Assembly: GCF_963924675.1 (NCBI RefSeq)
Contig: NC_089227.1
Span: 47,300,080 to 47,364,079, forward strand
Length of the DNA: 64,000 bases
Reading direction: 5' to 3'
Origin: Phocoena phocoena
Lineage: Eukaryota > Chordata > Mammalia > Artiodactyla > Phocoenidae
Part shown: in pieces, positions 34,150-47,448 of the stretch
Layout of the letters: each line of letters begins with the position of its first letter
How positions within the stretch are numbered: the stretch's first letter is position 1
Program-made: the position numbers and the translations under genes
The notes under the pieces: generated by a model
Databases searched by the model: none
Seen by the model: only the letters and a program-made list of their open reading frames with translations
What the model was told of the DNA's origin: nothing

Positions 34150-34570
34150 GAATACCCTGCCTCCAATTTCTCTGCAGTCCAAACTAGGCTTTGTATAATA
34201 TCACTGTCAAGCTCAGAATCTTTTGCTGCCTTCCCAGTGCCTAAGAATCTGATATTTATAGTTTTCTACAATCCAACCTACACAATCAACCTTATAACCT
34301 ATACCTTCTGTTACTGAACTGTTTAGTATATTGTCTTCTAAATATGCAACCAACATTTTCCTTTTGATCATTGTAAATATGCCTGCCTGAAATGCCCTTC
34401 TTCTCTTCTCTGCCTTTTTCCTAAAAGCTGCTCAACCTTCTAAACCCAACTCAAATTCCCCCCTCCATGAACTGAGCATCCCAGTCCAAAGTGCCTTCTC
34501 TCCCAACTTCTTCCTCTAAGCTCTCACGTGGTCAGGACCATTTTAGTATTTAGCACGTAATTCTTAAGGT
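34150..34570 (+). mobile_element. L2 LINE fragment
   Basis: L2-like succession: CCTGAAATGCCCTTCTT, then CTCAACCTTCTAAACCCAAC. Diverged. Confidence 0.5.
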
Positions 34571-35517
34571 TGCTAGTTAAATGTTACAGAGAGGTATAAA
34601 ATCCAGAAACCCAATTAGATTGTGTTTTCCCTGCAATCCAGGACCATAACCTATATGAAAACCATGATGTTAAGCCTGTCTCATGTATAGTAGACATCAA
34701 AAATATTTCTTGATTAATATATTTTTGATGAGTTGGGAAAACAGAGAAAAGCAATGAAATAATTCCTGATTGAGAAGATTATTCTACTGATCTAAAACCA
34801 ACGTCACCCATCATAACATCAAGGGCCCTCAGCACTTCTTCTCCGTCTGGGAAGGATCCATGTTTATTTCCAGATGGATCATGCCTATAATATATACATA
34901 CAAACTAACTTAAACCTTTTATTTCAGGCTTAAAACTAGGTCTGTGTCCCCAAGGAGCTTAGAGTCCTGTTGAAGAGTTAAAGAGACACAAACGTGTGAG
35001 AAGTTAAATCATGACCAAAGATTTTACTAACAGTTCAAGTCAACAGTAGAGGAGATGCCATAATTCCTAATATACATAGCCAGGCATATTCACTAACATT
35101 AACTGCTATAGAAATTTAAAGAAGGAAAGGTGATTTCAAGCTAAAGTGACTAGGTAGAAAGAGGACAATTTAGGGGAAGTGGGGAAAAGACCATGAAGAA
35201 ACTATCCAGGGAGAAGGTGGGAAAGGTATATTGGAGCTCAAATAAATATAGGCTAATGTCTAGATGTGGTATCTGGGGCAACAAAGAGCCATTTACTAGG
35301 ATAGTAAAAGGATCAAAACATTTCTGTGGACTAAAATCTTAAGATCGTATGTCTCACTGTCAGTTTATTTACAAAATACAGTGCAGCAATCAGCACAGTC
35401 TTCTTAAATGAGAGATTAATTTAATATTTGAATAATTAAAGAGAGAATCCGTGGTATGTTGGCTGATGAGTGAAAACAGTGGGTTTTCACACAAGTGTCA
35501 TACTGGTCAGACATGTA
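34571..35517. other. Intergenic sequence, no gene seen
   Basis: No exon or identifiable repeat. Confidence 0.4.
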
Positions 35518-35745
35518 GGACTCTGGAGCCAGGCTGCCTATATTTCCATGCCAGCTCTGCCACTTAATAGCCATGGGAAGTTATGTAACTTTTCTCTGCT
35601 TAAGTTTTCTGATCTGTGAAATGGGGATAATACTATAGCACCTTCCTTATAGGAATGCTGTGAAAATTCAAATGAGTTAATATATGTAAAGCATTTATAA
35701 CATTCTTTGGCACATAATAAAATTTATATAGATATTTGCTATTTT
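35518..35745 (+). repeat. MIR SINE
   Basis: Well preserved MIR: CTGGAGCCAGGCTGCC, TCTGTGAAATGGGGATAATA, then GCTGTGAAAATTCAAATGAG. Confidence 0.85.
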
Positions 35746-36925
35746 ATCAATAATGTTATTTAAGTATTAGATACTGGATCCTTCTATTAAGGAACTTCTA
35801 TTAAGTTCCGATACAAATAAGTGGATAGCAATAAAAATAAAGTACTGTTCTTCAGACATGAGGTCATACAGTGTGAGCATGAAATATCAATGATAGTAAC
35901 AGATTTGCTCCAATATGCCCTACGGCCCGATTATGACGCTGGGATTAGATTTTTAGGTCAAAGTATGGTCTATTGACCTGAAACTGCTGAGTAAGGCTAA
36001 AACCTGTTCAGGAAGGGATCAAATGCAGACCTTGACCTCTTTGGTAATGCTGTCTAACCAGAAACTGGGTGGATGGTGATGCCATGTATTAGCTAATGAG
36101 ATCCATTAACTCTTTTAGGTCCCTTTGAGAGCACTGCACAAGGCTGCACCTCCCAGAACACAGAGAAGAAGCTAGCTCACTGCACATTATAAACAAACAT
36201 ATAGCACTTTGCCCAAAGCACACTCTCAATAATTGTTTGTCGAATGGATGAAAAGAGACTTAAACCATAAAAATAACAATTAGGCTTCAGTTGTTCCCCA
36301 GGCAGCCTCCTTCCCCTTCTAAATATCATATTTCATCTTGTGAAAGCAGAGCTCCAAATGATAACAAAAGCAAGCACAAAACACAATTTTTAAAAAGCCT
36401 TTGAAAACAGTTCCCTGGCATATTGGAAAGTAGAATATGTTTTCTTTTTTTTTTTCTTAGAACGTCTGACAATGGTTCTTTGTAACTGAAAATACATCCT
36501 GCATTCTGTTTAGAGTCAGATGTGATTCTTATCTTCACCTAGTCCAGGTAGTTCCACGCAGGATTTTACTTACCATGCACTAATTTGGGGGAAATTATCT
36601 TAGGGATAAAACTTGCCACTGAACTTGAAGAAACAATTTTTAACCACAGATAAACTATTGGTTATAATATTGACTTGATCTTTTTAAGCTATTATTTCCA
36701 TTGGCAGAAAATATTTATTTCATGTATTAGAATAGAAATTGGTTTCACTATACTTCTTTCTTCTCTCTCTGACCCCTTTTAAATTGAACATTAAGTAGGC
36801 AAAAAAGAAAATTCTACAGAATTTATTATGTGACAGATATTTTTCTAAGGATTTTACATTAATTAATTCATTTTTCCCTCCCAAGAACCATTATTAACTC
36901 TTTTGCATAAATGGACTTTTATCCT
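35746..36925. other. Intergenic sequence, no gene seen
   Basis: No exon or clear repeat recognised. Confidence 0.4.
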
Positions 36926-37065
36926 CACAACATCTGTATTATCCTACCCATTTTACAGATAGAAAACTGAGCCACAAAGCAGTCCAGTAAGTTGTCCCTA
37001 TCAAGGGACAGAGCTGGGATTTGATTCAAGGCACTCTATACTTCAGAGCCTTTGCTCTGAAGAAA
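36926..37065 (-). repeat. MIR SINE (antisense)
   Basis: CCCATTTTACAGATAGAAAA, ACTGAGCCACAAAG, then GAGCTGGGATTTGA read as MIR in reverse. Confidence 0.75.
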
Positions 37066-37869
37066 CAGTCCTTCTTTGAGAAATTCAGGGAGGACAGCAA
37101 CAAGTCAGAGTGATGCCTGAGGTCATGCAAATGTGTAACCCATAGCTAGTCTACAAGGCAGAGGGACACGGTCACTGACCTCATCACAAGGAGCCTAACC
37201 AACCAGCTGCAGGTCCCTGTATTTCTTCAGACAATATTTTCAGAAGTCCCTACCTACTTGCAGAGCCATCAGAAGCTTGGGTTGTTAGACCAGCTCATGC
37301 TTTCAACTGAATGACACTTAACCATTCTTCAGGGATTGAGGCAATTCACTTACTTATTCAACAAGTAATCAGCAAAGATTTCTTAAGCACCACACGCCTC
37401 CACGCACTAGGAATACCATAAAGAATCACAACGATTCCTACGCTCAAGGACATTATAGTCTACTTGTGAACGTAGAAATTAGGTTTCTAAATATTGATAT
37501 GTGTTAATATCTTTATTTATTCATATTATCCTGAGAGTTAGATACAAGATTTCTGGGACAGGGACAAACTATTTATACTTACTTACAGTAAAAACTGCAT
37601 CCGTTCCCCTGGCCCCAATCTTTCCCCCTTCTAAGGTGATTCAGTGAGAGCCAGACGTCACATTACACTTACTGGGGTCTGTACTATAGGTGAAGAACCC
37701 CCCCCCCCAAAATATGAGAGTTTATCTGGAAGAGGAACAGCTGTCTCCCACTCCCTCCCTTTGTGAGACAGTGAGAAAAAACTTTGCTCCCTAATGTACA
37801 CAAATTCTCCTTCAGGAAAGAAGGAGAATACCCTTTGGAATGTAAAGAAATATTTCCGGGGGGCAATAT
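37066..37869. other. Intergenic sequence, no gene seen
   Basis: Contains an L2-like remnant near 37340-37460 and a C-run at 37699-37708. No gene. Confidence 0.4.
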
Positions 37870-38335
37870 GACAAGTTTTGTCCTGGCAAAGCCCACTAAC
37901 AATTCCTGGGAAATAAAAATAGAATCTGGATAATAAAATAAAGTCTGACCTTTTTTTCTTTTCCTTTGTGCTTTATCCAGTTTCACTTGCTCACATGGGG
38001 CCGCATGCAGAGGCCTTGCACCTGAGGTTGCACACGACACTTCAGTTCAAGATGGCAGCCAAGGGCTGTGTGCAAAGACACTGCACCTGGCACTGCAATG
38101 TGGAGCCACGCCCAACCTGCCAGAACTCCACCCCTCCCCCTGCTGTGAAGAACCCTATAACGCAGCTCCTCCTACAACCTGTCCGGGAAAGTGTGTGCTC
38201 TAGAGCGAGAGCTTGCTCCTCTCTTTTCTTTGATCAAACGATAAAGCTTTCCTCTGCTTACGAACAGAATTCAGCCTTGTTCTATTAGTTCGGATGACAC
38301 CAGACAGCAGGACCGTCACTGGGGAAGTTTCTCTG
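37870..38335 (+). mobile_element. Endogenous retrovirus solo LTR (ERV1-like), older copy
   Basis: Homologous to 54515-54990. Shared landmarks are GGCAAAGCCCACT, AAGATGGC, CTTTGATCAAA followed by a poly(A)-signal-like segment and AAGCTTT, and a TTGTTCTATTAG-type end. Likely boundaries are TGTCC at 37878 and a region near 38330. No gag, pol or env sequence is next to it. Confidence 0.7.
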
Positions 38336-38937
38336 GAAAGAATCCCGCGTAAGGGTCTTATTCCAAGACAACACTTGGAATGTCTCCAGGCTCAGCTTTG
38401 GTCAGGTGCCGTTTTCAGAATCAACCCATGTAAACATGGGGGTGAAATGTTCTAAGTGTCCAAGGCTTAATCATGCGCCTACCCACAGGGCTAGAGGAAC
38501 GGGGTTGTGGTGATAATTGGTCCAATTTAAACCATATAGACTGAGAAGGGTAACATAAAATGAGTAGAGATGTTTCCCCGAAGGAAAGGATGGTAGCAAA
38601 CCAAGAGCATATGTCCACTACAGCAGGAAAGTATGAGTCAGAGCACAGGTGGGGAGATTTTTACTAGGTAGGGGGAAAAACGTGTCCTCCATTATAATAA
38701 GAGGAAATCATGTGAGTTAGATCACGTTTTGGTTGTTAAAGCTTATCTGTAGAGAAGGGAAAGATGAAGTGATCAGAGGTTTGAGGACAGAAAATAGCTT
38801 TAAAATAATTGCAGAGAGCAGGAGGACAAGCTATGAGAGAACATATAGTTAGGCACAGTGGGGAGAGGAAAGAGGTTGTTGACTAAACTGCTCAGTTGTG
38901 TGATTTCTCCCGTTACCTACTCAAGAGTCTGGATTAG

Positions 38938-39090
38938 GCGTCAGCAAACTGTTTTTCCTGTCAAGGGTCAGATAGCAAATATTTTAGGCTTTCTGCACCA
39001 CATGTTCTCTTTCACATATTTTTCTTGGCCTTTTAACAAATCTTTAGAAATGAAAAAACTTTTCTTAACTCCTTGACTGGGCTGTAGTTT
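38938..39090 (+). mobile_element. MER3-like hAT-Charlie fragment
   Basis: GCGTCAGCAAACTGTTTTTC, AGGGTCAGATAGCAAATATT, TTAGGCTTT: the recognisable start of this element, truncated. Confidence 0.75.
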
Positions 39091-39279
39091 TCTGGTTTCT
39101 ATGAAGGCAGGGATAACATGGAGGGTTACGTACATCTATGGTTGTGAATTCGTCCAACAGGAAAACGAAAATAAAGAGACAATAAAGTTTAGAGTATTTG
39201 TGAACGAGTGAATGAAACTGAGTCCACTAGACATTGAAGTCACCAATCACTCATTATTTATAGATAAATTCAATTAACA

Positions 39280-39380
39280 TTGCTTAGGTGTCTGTTGTGT
39301 GCCAGCCACAAAGCTATGTTCTAGGGATACAATGGTAAGCAACACAGGCATGATCTCTACCTTCATGGGCTTTAGAGCCT
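39280..39380 (+). repeat. Ancient LINE (L2-like) 3' fragment
   Basis: GTGCCAGCCACAAAGC, TAGGGATACAATGGTAAGCA, TCATGGGCTTTAGAGCCTAG. Confidence 0.5.
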
Positions 39381-39954
39381 AGTGGGCAAAGACAGATTCA
39401 TTTTAAAATAACAAATAAAAATGTATAATTATACCTGGATCAGTGTATAGTATATACAAATTTTGCAGCATAAAAAATTCAAGAAATATAACATTCTTCT
39501 ATTCTTCCAAGTCAAATTTGACTTGCTTTGAGTCCCTATACTATGTCATACCCCCATCCCAAATCATTATATGAGTTTCTCTCCCTTCAGGGCTGTACAA
39601 TGATTCAGGAGTCAGTCCAAAACAGTCAACTATGGCCCTTTGGCTTTGGGATTATGCAGATAACTGCTGTTTTATCTGCTTTCCAAACCTGACTGATGAC
39701 TGTAAAGGAAAGAGAGGAGATGGAGGAGATCTGTGCCTGCAGTGCAAAGCTTGAACCTGGAGATCTTTACTAGCGATCTCCCGGCAATTTCCTGTGTACA
39801 AATGCCTAGGTTACTCAATTGCCACCTGGACTGTATCTGTCCAAGGAGTCAGCTATTTCTACCTCACAAAATTCAGTGTCTTGTTTCTAGCCTCCCCAAC
39901 TCTGGTACAGTGCCACGTAAGCCCAATGACTAGTCAAATATTTCTTAAATAAAA

Positions 39955-42700
39955 AAAAAAGAGGTGGGACAACACATGCTCACAAATTTTATTAACTTAG
40001 ATGAAACTGACCAATTCCTTGAAAGACAGAAATTACCAAAACTCAGACAAGGAGGAATAGATATCCATCCCTACATTCATTAAAGAAATTGAATTGCTAA
40101 TTAATAACCTACCAAAAAAAGAAGGCACCAGTGTATATGATTTTACTAGTGTATTCCACCAAATGTTTAAGGAGGAAATAACATCAACTGTCAAACAACC
40201 TCTTCCAGCAGATAGAAGCAGAGGGAATATTATCTAATTCATTCTATGACAGCAATATTGCCCTATAACCAAAACCAGATAAAGACAGTGTAAGAAAAGA
40301 AAACTTCAATATCTCTCATGAACATAAGTGTAAAAATTATCAATAAAATATTACCAAATGAATTCTATCATAAATAAAAATAATTATATACCACAGCCAA
40401 GTGAGACACACTCCAGGTACGCAAAGCTGGTATAACATTTGAAAAATCAATCAATATAATCCACCATACCAATAGGCTAAAGAAGAATCATATCATCACA
40501 TTAATTGATTAAAGAAGAACAAAGTTGAAGGACTTATATTACTGAATTTCAAGACTTTGATGACTCTAAACCTACAATATAAACAATATAGTGTGGTATT
40601 GGCAAAAGCATAGACACATGTATCAATGGATCAAACAAGAGAGCCCCCAAAATAGTCCCAAACAAATACAGTTAACTGATTTTTGCAAATGTGCAAAAGC
40701 AATTCCATGGAGAAAGGATAGTCTTTTCAACAATTAATGCTGGAACGATTAGAATTCATTCTAATGAAAAAAAAAGAAAGAAATTAAGACATATCTTACA
40801 TCTCGTACAAAAATTAATTCAAAGTGGATCACAGAACTAAATGTAAAACACAAAACTGTAAACCTTCTAAAAGAAAACATAAAAGAAAATCTAGGTGGCC
40901 TTGGGTTTGGTAGAGTTTTAAAATATACCAAAACATAATCCATGAAAGAAAAAAAAATTGAACTTTGTTAAAATTAAAACCTCAGCTCTGTACAAGATAT
41001 TGTTAAAAGAATAAAAAGACAAGCCACAGACAGGGAGAATATGTTTGCAAAACACATATTTGATAAAACACTTTTATTCAAAATATACAAGAAACCCTTA
41101 AAACTCAATAATTAGAAAATAAACACATTTTAAAATGGGGAAAAAATCTGAATAGACACTTCACCAAAGACAAATGGCAAACAAGCATATGAAAAGACAC
41201 TCAACATTATTTGTCTTTAGGAGAATGCAATTTAAAACAAGATACCACTGTAAACCTATCAGAATGGCTAAAATCCAGAATACTGACAATACCGTATGCT
41301 GGCAAAGATGTAGAGTAATAGGAACACATATGGAATTTGGAAGACAGATGCCAATTTCTTACAATGATAAACAGACTTACCACGTGTCCAGCAGTCGTGC
41401 TCCTAGGTAATAAACCAACTGATTTGAAAGCTATGTTTACACACAAACCTGCTTGCAAATGTTTATAGCAGCTTTACTGATGACTGCCAAAAACTGGAAG
41501 CAGACAAAATGTCCTTCAACAGGTGAATAGATAAACTCTGGTGCATTCATAAGATGAAATACTATTCAGCAATTAAATGGAATGAGCTCTTAAGACATGA
41601 ACGAAAAGACATGGATGACTCAAATACATATCACTAAGTGAAAGAAGTCAGTTTGAAAAGTCAGCGTACTATCTGATTCTATTTATATGACATCTGGAAA
41701 AGGCAAAACCTTAGAAACAGTAAACAGATCAATGATTGCCAGGAATTTGGAGGTCGGGGCTGGGAGAGTTGAAAAAGTAAAGCACAGGATTTTTTAGAGC
41801 AGTGAAACTTCTTTGTATGAAACTACTTTGTATGTAATGGTGCCTACATGACAGAATGCCTCTGTCAAAGACCACAGAACTTTACAGCACACAGAGTGAA
41901 TCTTAATGTATGCAAATTAAAAAAAAAACATTTAGAAGGTCAGAGGGATTCCAGGATGGAGTGCAGAATATGATGCAGAAATCTAACTGTATTACTAATG
42001 TTAGTAATGAAACAACCTCACTGAAGAGGGTAGAGGCTAAGGTCTGCTCTAAGTGACTTTGGAAATAGAGTCTGTAAGACTAAAGGCAAAAGGCATAGTA
42101 CATAAGAACTGCACTCTAGTTGATAAAGGTTTAAATTCTGAAACCACTGTACATGTATCAACAACTGAGTAAAGGGATGGCAGATGGTGGGAGGCAGATT
42201 TCTCACTGTTGGAGTGAGAAGTTACAGATAAGCAAGGGAAGGAAATTAGGATTAGAGTTAGAGATATAAACATAAACTCCTGATTAGTGTGATACAGAGG
42301 GATACATATTAGAAATATTCATATATATATACATGTGAGTATACACACATATATTTCTTTTCTCTGTCTGCTATGAGAGCCTAGAAGTAATGACACCCCA
42401 ATGGCAATGAGCACACCTAGCACCCAGATCTTAGTTTCTAATTGGCCTTCAGTTAATAATAATGTACCAATATAACAATAATGTATCAATATTGGTTCAG
42501 TGGTGACAAATGTGCCATAAAAATGTAGCATATTAATAACTGGGAAACTGAGTGTGGGGTATATGGAGACTATGTACTACCTTCAAAACTTTTCTCCAGA
42601 CTTAAAACATTCTAAAATAAAATGGTTATTTAAAAAATAAAATATGGGAAATCTCTGTACTTTCCTCTTGATTTTGCTGTAAACATAAAACTGCTCTAAA
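39955..42700 (+). mobile_element. L1 LINE relic (ORF2 and 3' UTR)
   Basis: Long, decayed L1 ORF2 in sense orientation. It shows the reverse-transcriptase region (AACACATGCTCACAAATTTT onward), the tail of ORF2 (about 40970-41600) and an L1 3' UTR. The 3' UTR end motif occurs twice (about 42560-42630 and 42645-42718). Many stops; not coding. Confidence 0.8.
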
Positions 42701-42718
42701 AAAAATAAAGCCTATTTT

Positions 42719-43176
42719 TTTAACTTTTTATTTTATATTGGAGTATAGTTGATTAACAATGTTGTGTTAGTTTCAGGTGTACAGCAAAGAGATTCAGTTA
42801 TATATATATATACATGTATCTATTCTTTTTAAAATTCTTTTCCTATTTAGGTTGTTACATAATACTGAGCAGAGTTCCCTGTGCTATGCAGTAGGTCCAG
42901 TAGCACAGTAGGTCCTTGCTGGTTATCCATTTTAAGTATAGAGTGTGTACATGTAATCCCAAACTCCCTAACTATCCCTTCCCACCACCCTTTCCCCCCA
43001 GTAACCATAAATTCCTTCTCTAAGTCTGTGAGTCCATTTCTGTTTTATAAATAAGTTCATTTGTATCATTTTTATATCATTCTTCTTTTTTAGATTCCTC
43101 ATACTGAGCGAAGTAAGTCAGAGAAAGTGAAATATCAGATGATACAGCTTATATGTGGAATCTAAAAAATTAAAAA
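42719..43176 (-). mobile_element. Artiodactyl-type L1, antisense with inverted 5' part (twin-primed)
   Basis: From 42719 to about 43105 this reads as the L1 3' UTR on the minus strand. From about 43106 to 43176 the adjoining L1 piece reads on the plus strand (GCGAAGTAAGTCAGAGAAAG, TTATATGTGGAATCT). One 18-bp duplication flanks the whole (42701-42718 and 43177-43194). Confidence 0.85.
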
Positions 43177-43214
43177 AAAAATAAAGCCTATTTTAAAAAA
43201 TAAAATAAGACAAG

Positions 43215-43905
43215 AAGAAGCCTAAGTTCTCTAGCCTAGTAGCACTTCTTTTAATTCAGTAACATAAAAGTCCTTGAGCAAAAAAAATCCTAAACCTTGA
43301 CCATATGTTTCATTGGGACAGGGTGAGAATTCCCTATAGACATAAGAGCACACAAAAATTATTTTTTCAGTATTTTTTTCTGCAAAAAAGGCTATAAAAC
43401 AAAAAGTACACTTTAATCTTACATAAAAGAGTACCTAATCTGGTCATTGTCAGCTAGGAAAGCCTTCCCTAAGAAAGGATGAACAGAAGTTAACTAAGTA
43501 AAGTAGAGGCTGGGGAAAGCGTTCCTGATTAAAGGAACAACATACACCTGAGGTAGAATTAAGAAGAATCATGGTCCATCAATGATGACCAGTGTGGCCA
43601 AAATGCAGAGTGGGACAAGATGGAAGCCTGAGAAATTGTAAGCATAGGTCCATCACATGTGGCCCTGTTGACCAAATTAACAGCAACGGTCTTTATCAGA
43701 GATGCAGCAGGACTCTACCGATGAGTTTTTAGGAGGGAGAAGGACATGATCAAATTTAAGCTTTGAAGGTAGCTCTCTGGCTGCACCACAAAGAAGGAAT
43801 CGGAGCTGGGCCAGAGTTGAGGCAGAATAAGCATTAAGAGATTAGCTTATACTGTTCCTGATGATGGAATATAGTGACTTGAAACAGGGTAGTAGTAATA
43901 AATAT
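43215..43905. other. Intergenic sequence, possible ancient repeat
   Basis: Resembles a widespread old mammalian repeat (CAGTGTGGCCAAAATGC, GGACATGATCAAATTTAAGC), but the class is not certain. No gene. Confidence 0.35.
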
Positions 43906-46215
43906 GGAGGAAAATGAAAGATTTAATGGCTATTGAGGAGTTAAAATTGAAAGGACTTAGGTCAGGAGGAAGGCTAGGATTTCTACTCTTACCACTACTA
44001 TTTAATATTGTGCTGTATGTTCCCAGCCAGTGCAATGAATCACAAAAAGATATAAAGGACATACAAATTGGAAAGGAGGAAATAAAACTGTCTTTATTCA
44101 CAGATGATACGATCATCAATATAGAAAACCCTATGGAATCTGCAAAAAAAAAAATTCTAGAATAAGTGAATTTAACAATGTTGCAGGGTATAAAATCAAC
44201 ATATAAAAATCAGTAGTATTTCTATATTCTAGAAATGAACAATCAGAAATTAAGATTTTTAAAAATACCATTTCAACAGCATCAAAAAAACACAAACTAC
44301 TTCAGAATAAATTTGATAAAAGATGTACAGGATCTGCACACTGAAAAACTACAAAACATTGCTGAGATAAAATAAAGATGACCCAAATAAATGGAAATAC
44401 ATATCATGTTTATAGATCAAAAGATTCAGTATTTTAAAAATTTAATTCTCCCCAAATTGATATATACATGTAGATTCAATGCAATCATAACCAAAATCCC
44501 AGTAGGCTTTTCAATGAAAATTGACAAGTATAATTCATACAGAAATGCAAGGGTCCTAGCATAGCCAAAACAAATTTGAAAAAGGAGAACACAGTTGAAG
44601 GACTAACCAGTATCTGACTTTAAAACTTATTATAAAGTTATAGTAATCAAGACCGTGTGGTTTTGGCATAAAAATAGACAAAGCTGATAAGACAGGGAGT
44701 TTAGAAATAAACCCACACATATCTAGACAACTGATTTTTGACAAAAGTGCAAAGGCAATTTAATGGAGGGAGGGTAGTCTTTTAACAAATGAGCTGGTGC
44801 GACTGAATATCCATATGCAAAAAGTTAAATTTCAATCACAACATATCCCAAATTAACTCCAAATAGATACTGACTTAAATGTAAACCTAAAACTACAAAA
44901 TATCTAGGAGAAAAATCCTTGTGTCTTTAGGTTAGAACAGATTTCTTAGAGATGCCACATAAGCATGACTCGTTTTAAAAATGAAAGATTGGACATGATC
45001 AAAGGGACAAACTTCTGCTCTTTGAAAGACACTATTGAAAGAATAAAGAGATAAGCCACAAACTGGAAGAAAATATTTGTATATTATATATCTGATGAAG
45101 GACTTATATTCAAAATGTATTAAAAGCTTTCAAAGCTCAATAATAACAAAATATATAATCCAGTAAAAAGGGGGGGGATTTTGATCAGACACTTCATCAA
45201 AGAACATTTGTGGTAGCAAATATTCTCAGGAAAAGATGCTCAACATCATTAGTCATTAGGAAGTGCAAATTAACAACATACGACACAGCTATATACATAT
45301 CAGAATGACTAAAATTGCAGAGTCTAACTATACTACTTGTTGGCAAGAATGGAAAACAACTGGAACTCTGGTGGAAATGCATAAGCATTTAGGAAAATGT
45401 TAAACATACATCTACCCCATGTTCCAGCCTTCCCACTCCTATCTATCCAAGAGAAAAAAGCAATGAATTTATGTAAAGATTGTATGTGAATATTTACAGC
45501 AAGTTTTTCTCCCATAATCTCCCCAAACAGCAGTCCTATCCAAACAGAAATGCCAATCAACTAGTGGATGGAACAAATTTTAGTACATCCATACAATGGA
45601 ATGCTACTCAACAACAAAGAGAAATGAAGAAATGATACACACGAGAATAAATCACAAAATAATTATTTTGAGTGTAGAAGATAGCTCCCCCCCAAAAAAA
45701 GAGAAAGTATATATTTTATGATGCCATTAATATAAAACTCTAGAAAATGCAAACTAATCTTTAGTGAGAGAAAGCAGATCAGTGGTTGATGGGATGATGT
45801 GGGAGAAGGGGCAGAAGGGAGGAGATGACAGAAGAGTATGAGGGATAGTTGAGGATGATGTTAATATTCAACATCTTGATTGTAATGACAGTATATATGT
45901 ATATTTTACAGATCAAATTGTACACTCTAAATATGTACAACTTATTATATCTCAATTTTTTATTTATTTTATTTTTATTTTTATTTTTTTTTGCGGTACT
46001 CAGGCCTCTGACTGTTGTGGCCTCTCCCATTGTGGAGCACAGGCTCCAGATGCGCAGGCTCAGCGGCCATGGCTCACGGGCCCAGCCGCTCCGCGGCATG
46101 TGGGATCTTCCCGGACCGGGGCACGAACCCGTGTCCCCTGCATCGGCAGGCGGACTCTCAACCACTGCGCCACCAGGGAAGCCCTATCTCAATTTTTTAA
46201 AAGTGTATGTTCTCC
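43906..46215 (+). mobile_element. L1 LINE relic (ORF2 RT region to 3' UTR)
   Basis: Sense L1 ORF2 with a recognisable RT segment at 43960-44165, where the catalytic box reads FTDD instead of the active FADD, through to the 3' UTR. Interrupted by a SINE at 45961-46184. Not coding. Confidence 0.8.
45961..46184 (-). mobile_element. CHR-2-like cetacean SINE
   Basis: Poly-T/(TTTA)n tail at left and GGCTTCCCTGGTGGCGCAG head at right. 13-bp duplication TATCTCAATTTTT at 45948-45960 and 46185-46197. Confidence 0.96.
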
Positions 46216-47402
46216 TCCAAAAATTTTTTAAGACGATAATATTAACGGAAAAACCCGAACGCACTTTTTGGCCAGGCCAACAGATTGAATATGCTTGGAG
46301 AAGAGAAAGTATCGAGACTGATTCCCAGGCTTCTGGCTTATACACCCAACTGAATGATGGCACTATTTCTGAGATAAGAAGGAACAGAATAGAACCACTG
46401 GAAGTTCTAGGAATGGGAATGAAGATTATGAGTCTTGTGTATAGCATGATGTTAGATTTATGGTGGAGAGGAATACAAGGAGCACGTTCCAGCATGACAG
46501 GGACAGAGGGAGGTTTCCCAGAGACTGATGGGAGAGAGTAAGATAGGGGGACAGCGGTATATAAGCTGGAAAGTTTTAGGGCTTTTTCATGAAAGCTTGG
46601 GGGAGCTGTGCCAAGGGGACATAAGAAAGGCATGAACCATGTACCCCTGCATTCTATCCCCCTTGTACCTGTGTCAGGAGACCTTCAGGAGAAGTGATTT
46701 GGAAGAAGTCAAGTTTGTATGAACGTAACAAAGTAAAGAAATGTTCAGTTAGCCAGTGTGTAGGGCTGAGTTCCAGAAGACACAAGAGTTTGGAAAAGAA
46801 ATGATATTGTCAAAGGAGGTGAATACTATAAAGGTCAGAACACAGAAGATGATAAATTGAGGGTCTTGCCTCAAAGAATGACAAAGAACAATAGGGATTC
46901 TTCTCTTCTTGATCCACAGGGATGGTGATGGCTACAGTGGCTGCCAGTGGGCCGGATTGCCTTCATCTACCCAGGAGAAGGGAGTTGGTGGGCATTTTGC
47001 CAGGTAAGATTCCTCATATATGGGTGACTTGCATTGAGTCATTGCAGCTCTCTACAGAGAGATGGAAAGGGAGCTGTTGAAATTGATGTTTATTATGCTC
47101 CATCATGTGTTCAGGACTGTGAAAGATGCAAAGGAAGCTTAAAAAATTATAGCAGCCTGTATGTTCGTAACAAAAATTAGAAAGCACTATGAAGTGGTAT
47201 TTAACCAAGCACCAGAGAGCATAAATTTAAATAAGCAGCAGGAATATGAAAATGGATGGACAATGTAGGTAAAGTTCATCAGAGGAGCTTCCTAGAAGGA
47301 AATGAAGCTTTTCAAGAAGTTTAGGATCTAGCTAGGAGGAAAAGATATAAGCAGACAGCAGAAAAGAGGAAAAGTGTAAGTAAAAGTCCCAGGCCAGAAT
47401 AT

Positions 47403-47448
<46 letters not shown>

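Noticed and set aside
43914..44165. Reverse-transcriptase-like open frame
   Set aside because: It is a decayed L1 ORF2 piece with the catalytic box changed to FTDD and flanking stops; not an active gene.
45849..46541. 230-codon open frame, the longest in the window
   Set aside because: It runs through an L1 3' end and an antisense CHR SINE; the protein is SINE translation (e.g. AVLRPLTVVASP), not a gene.
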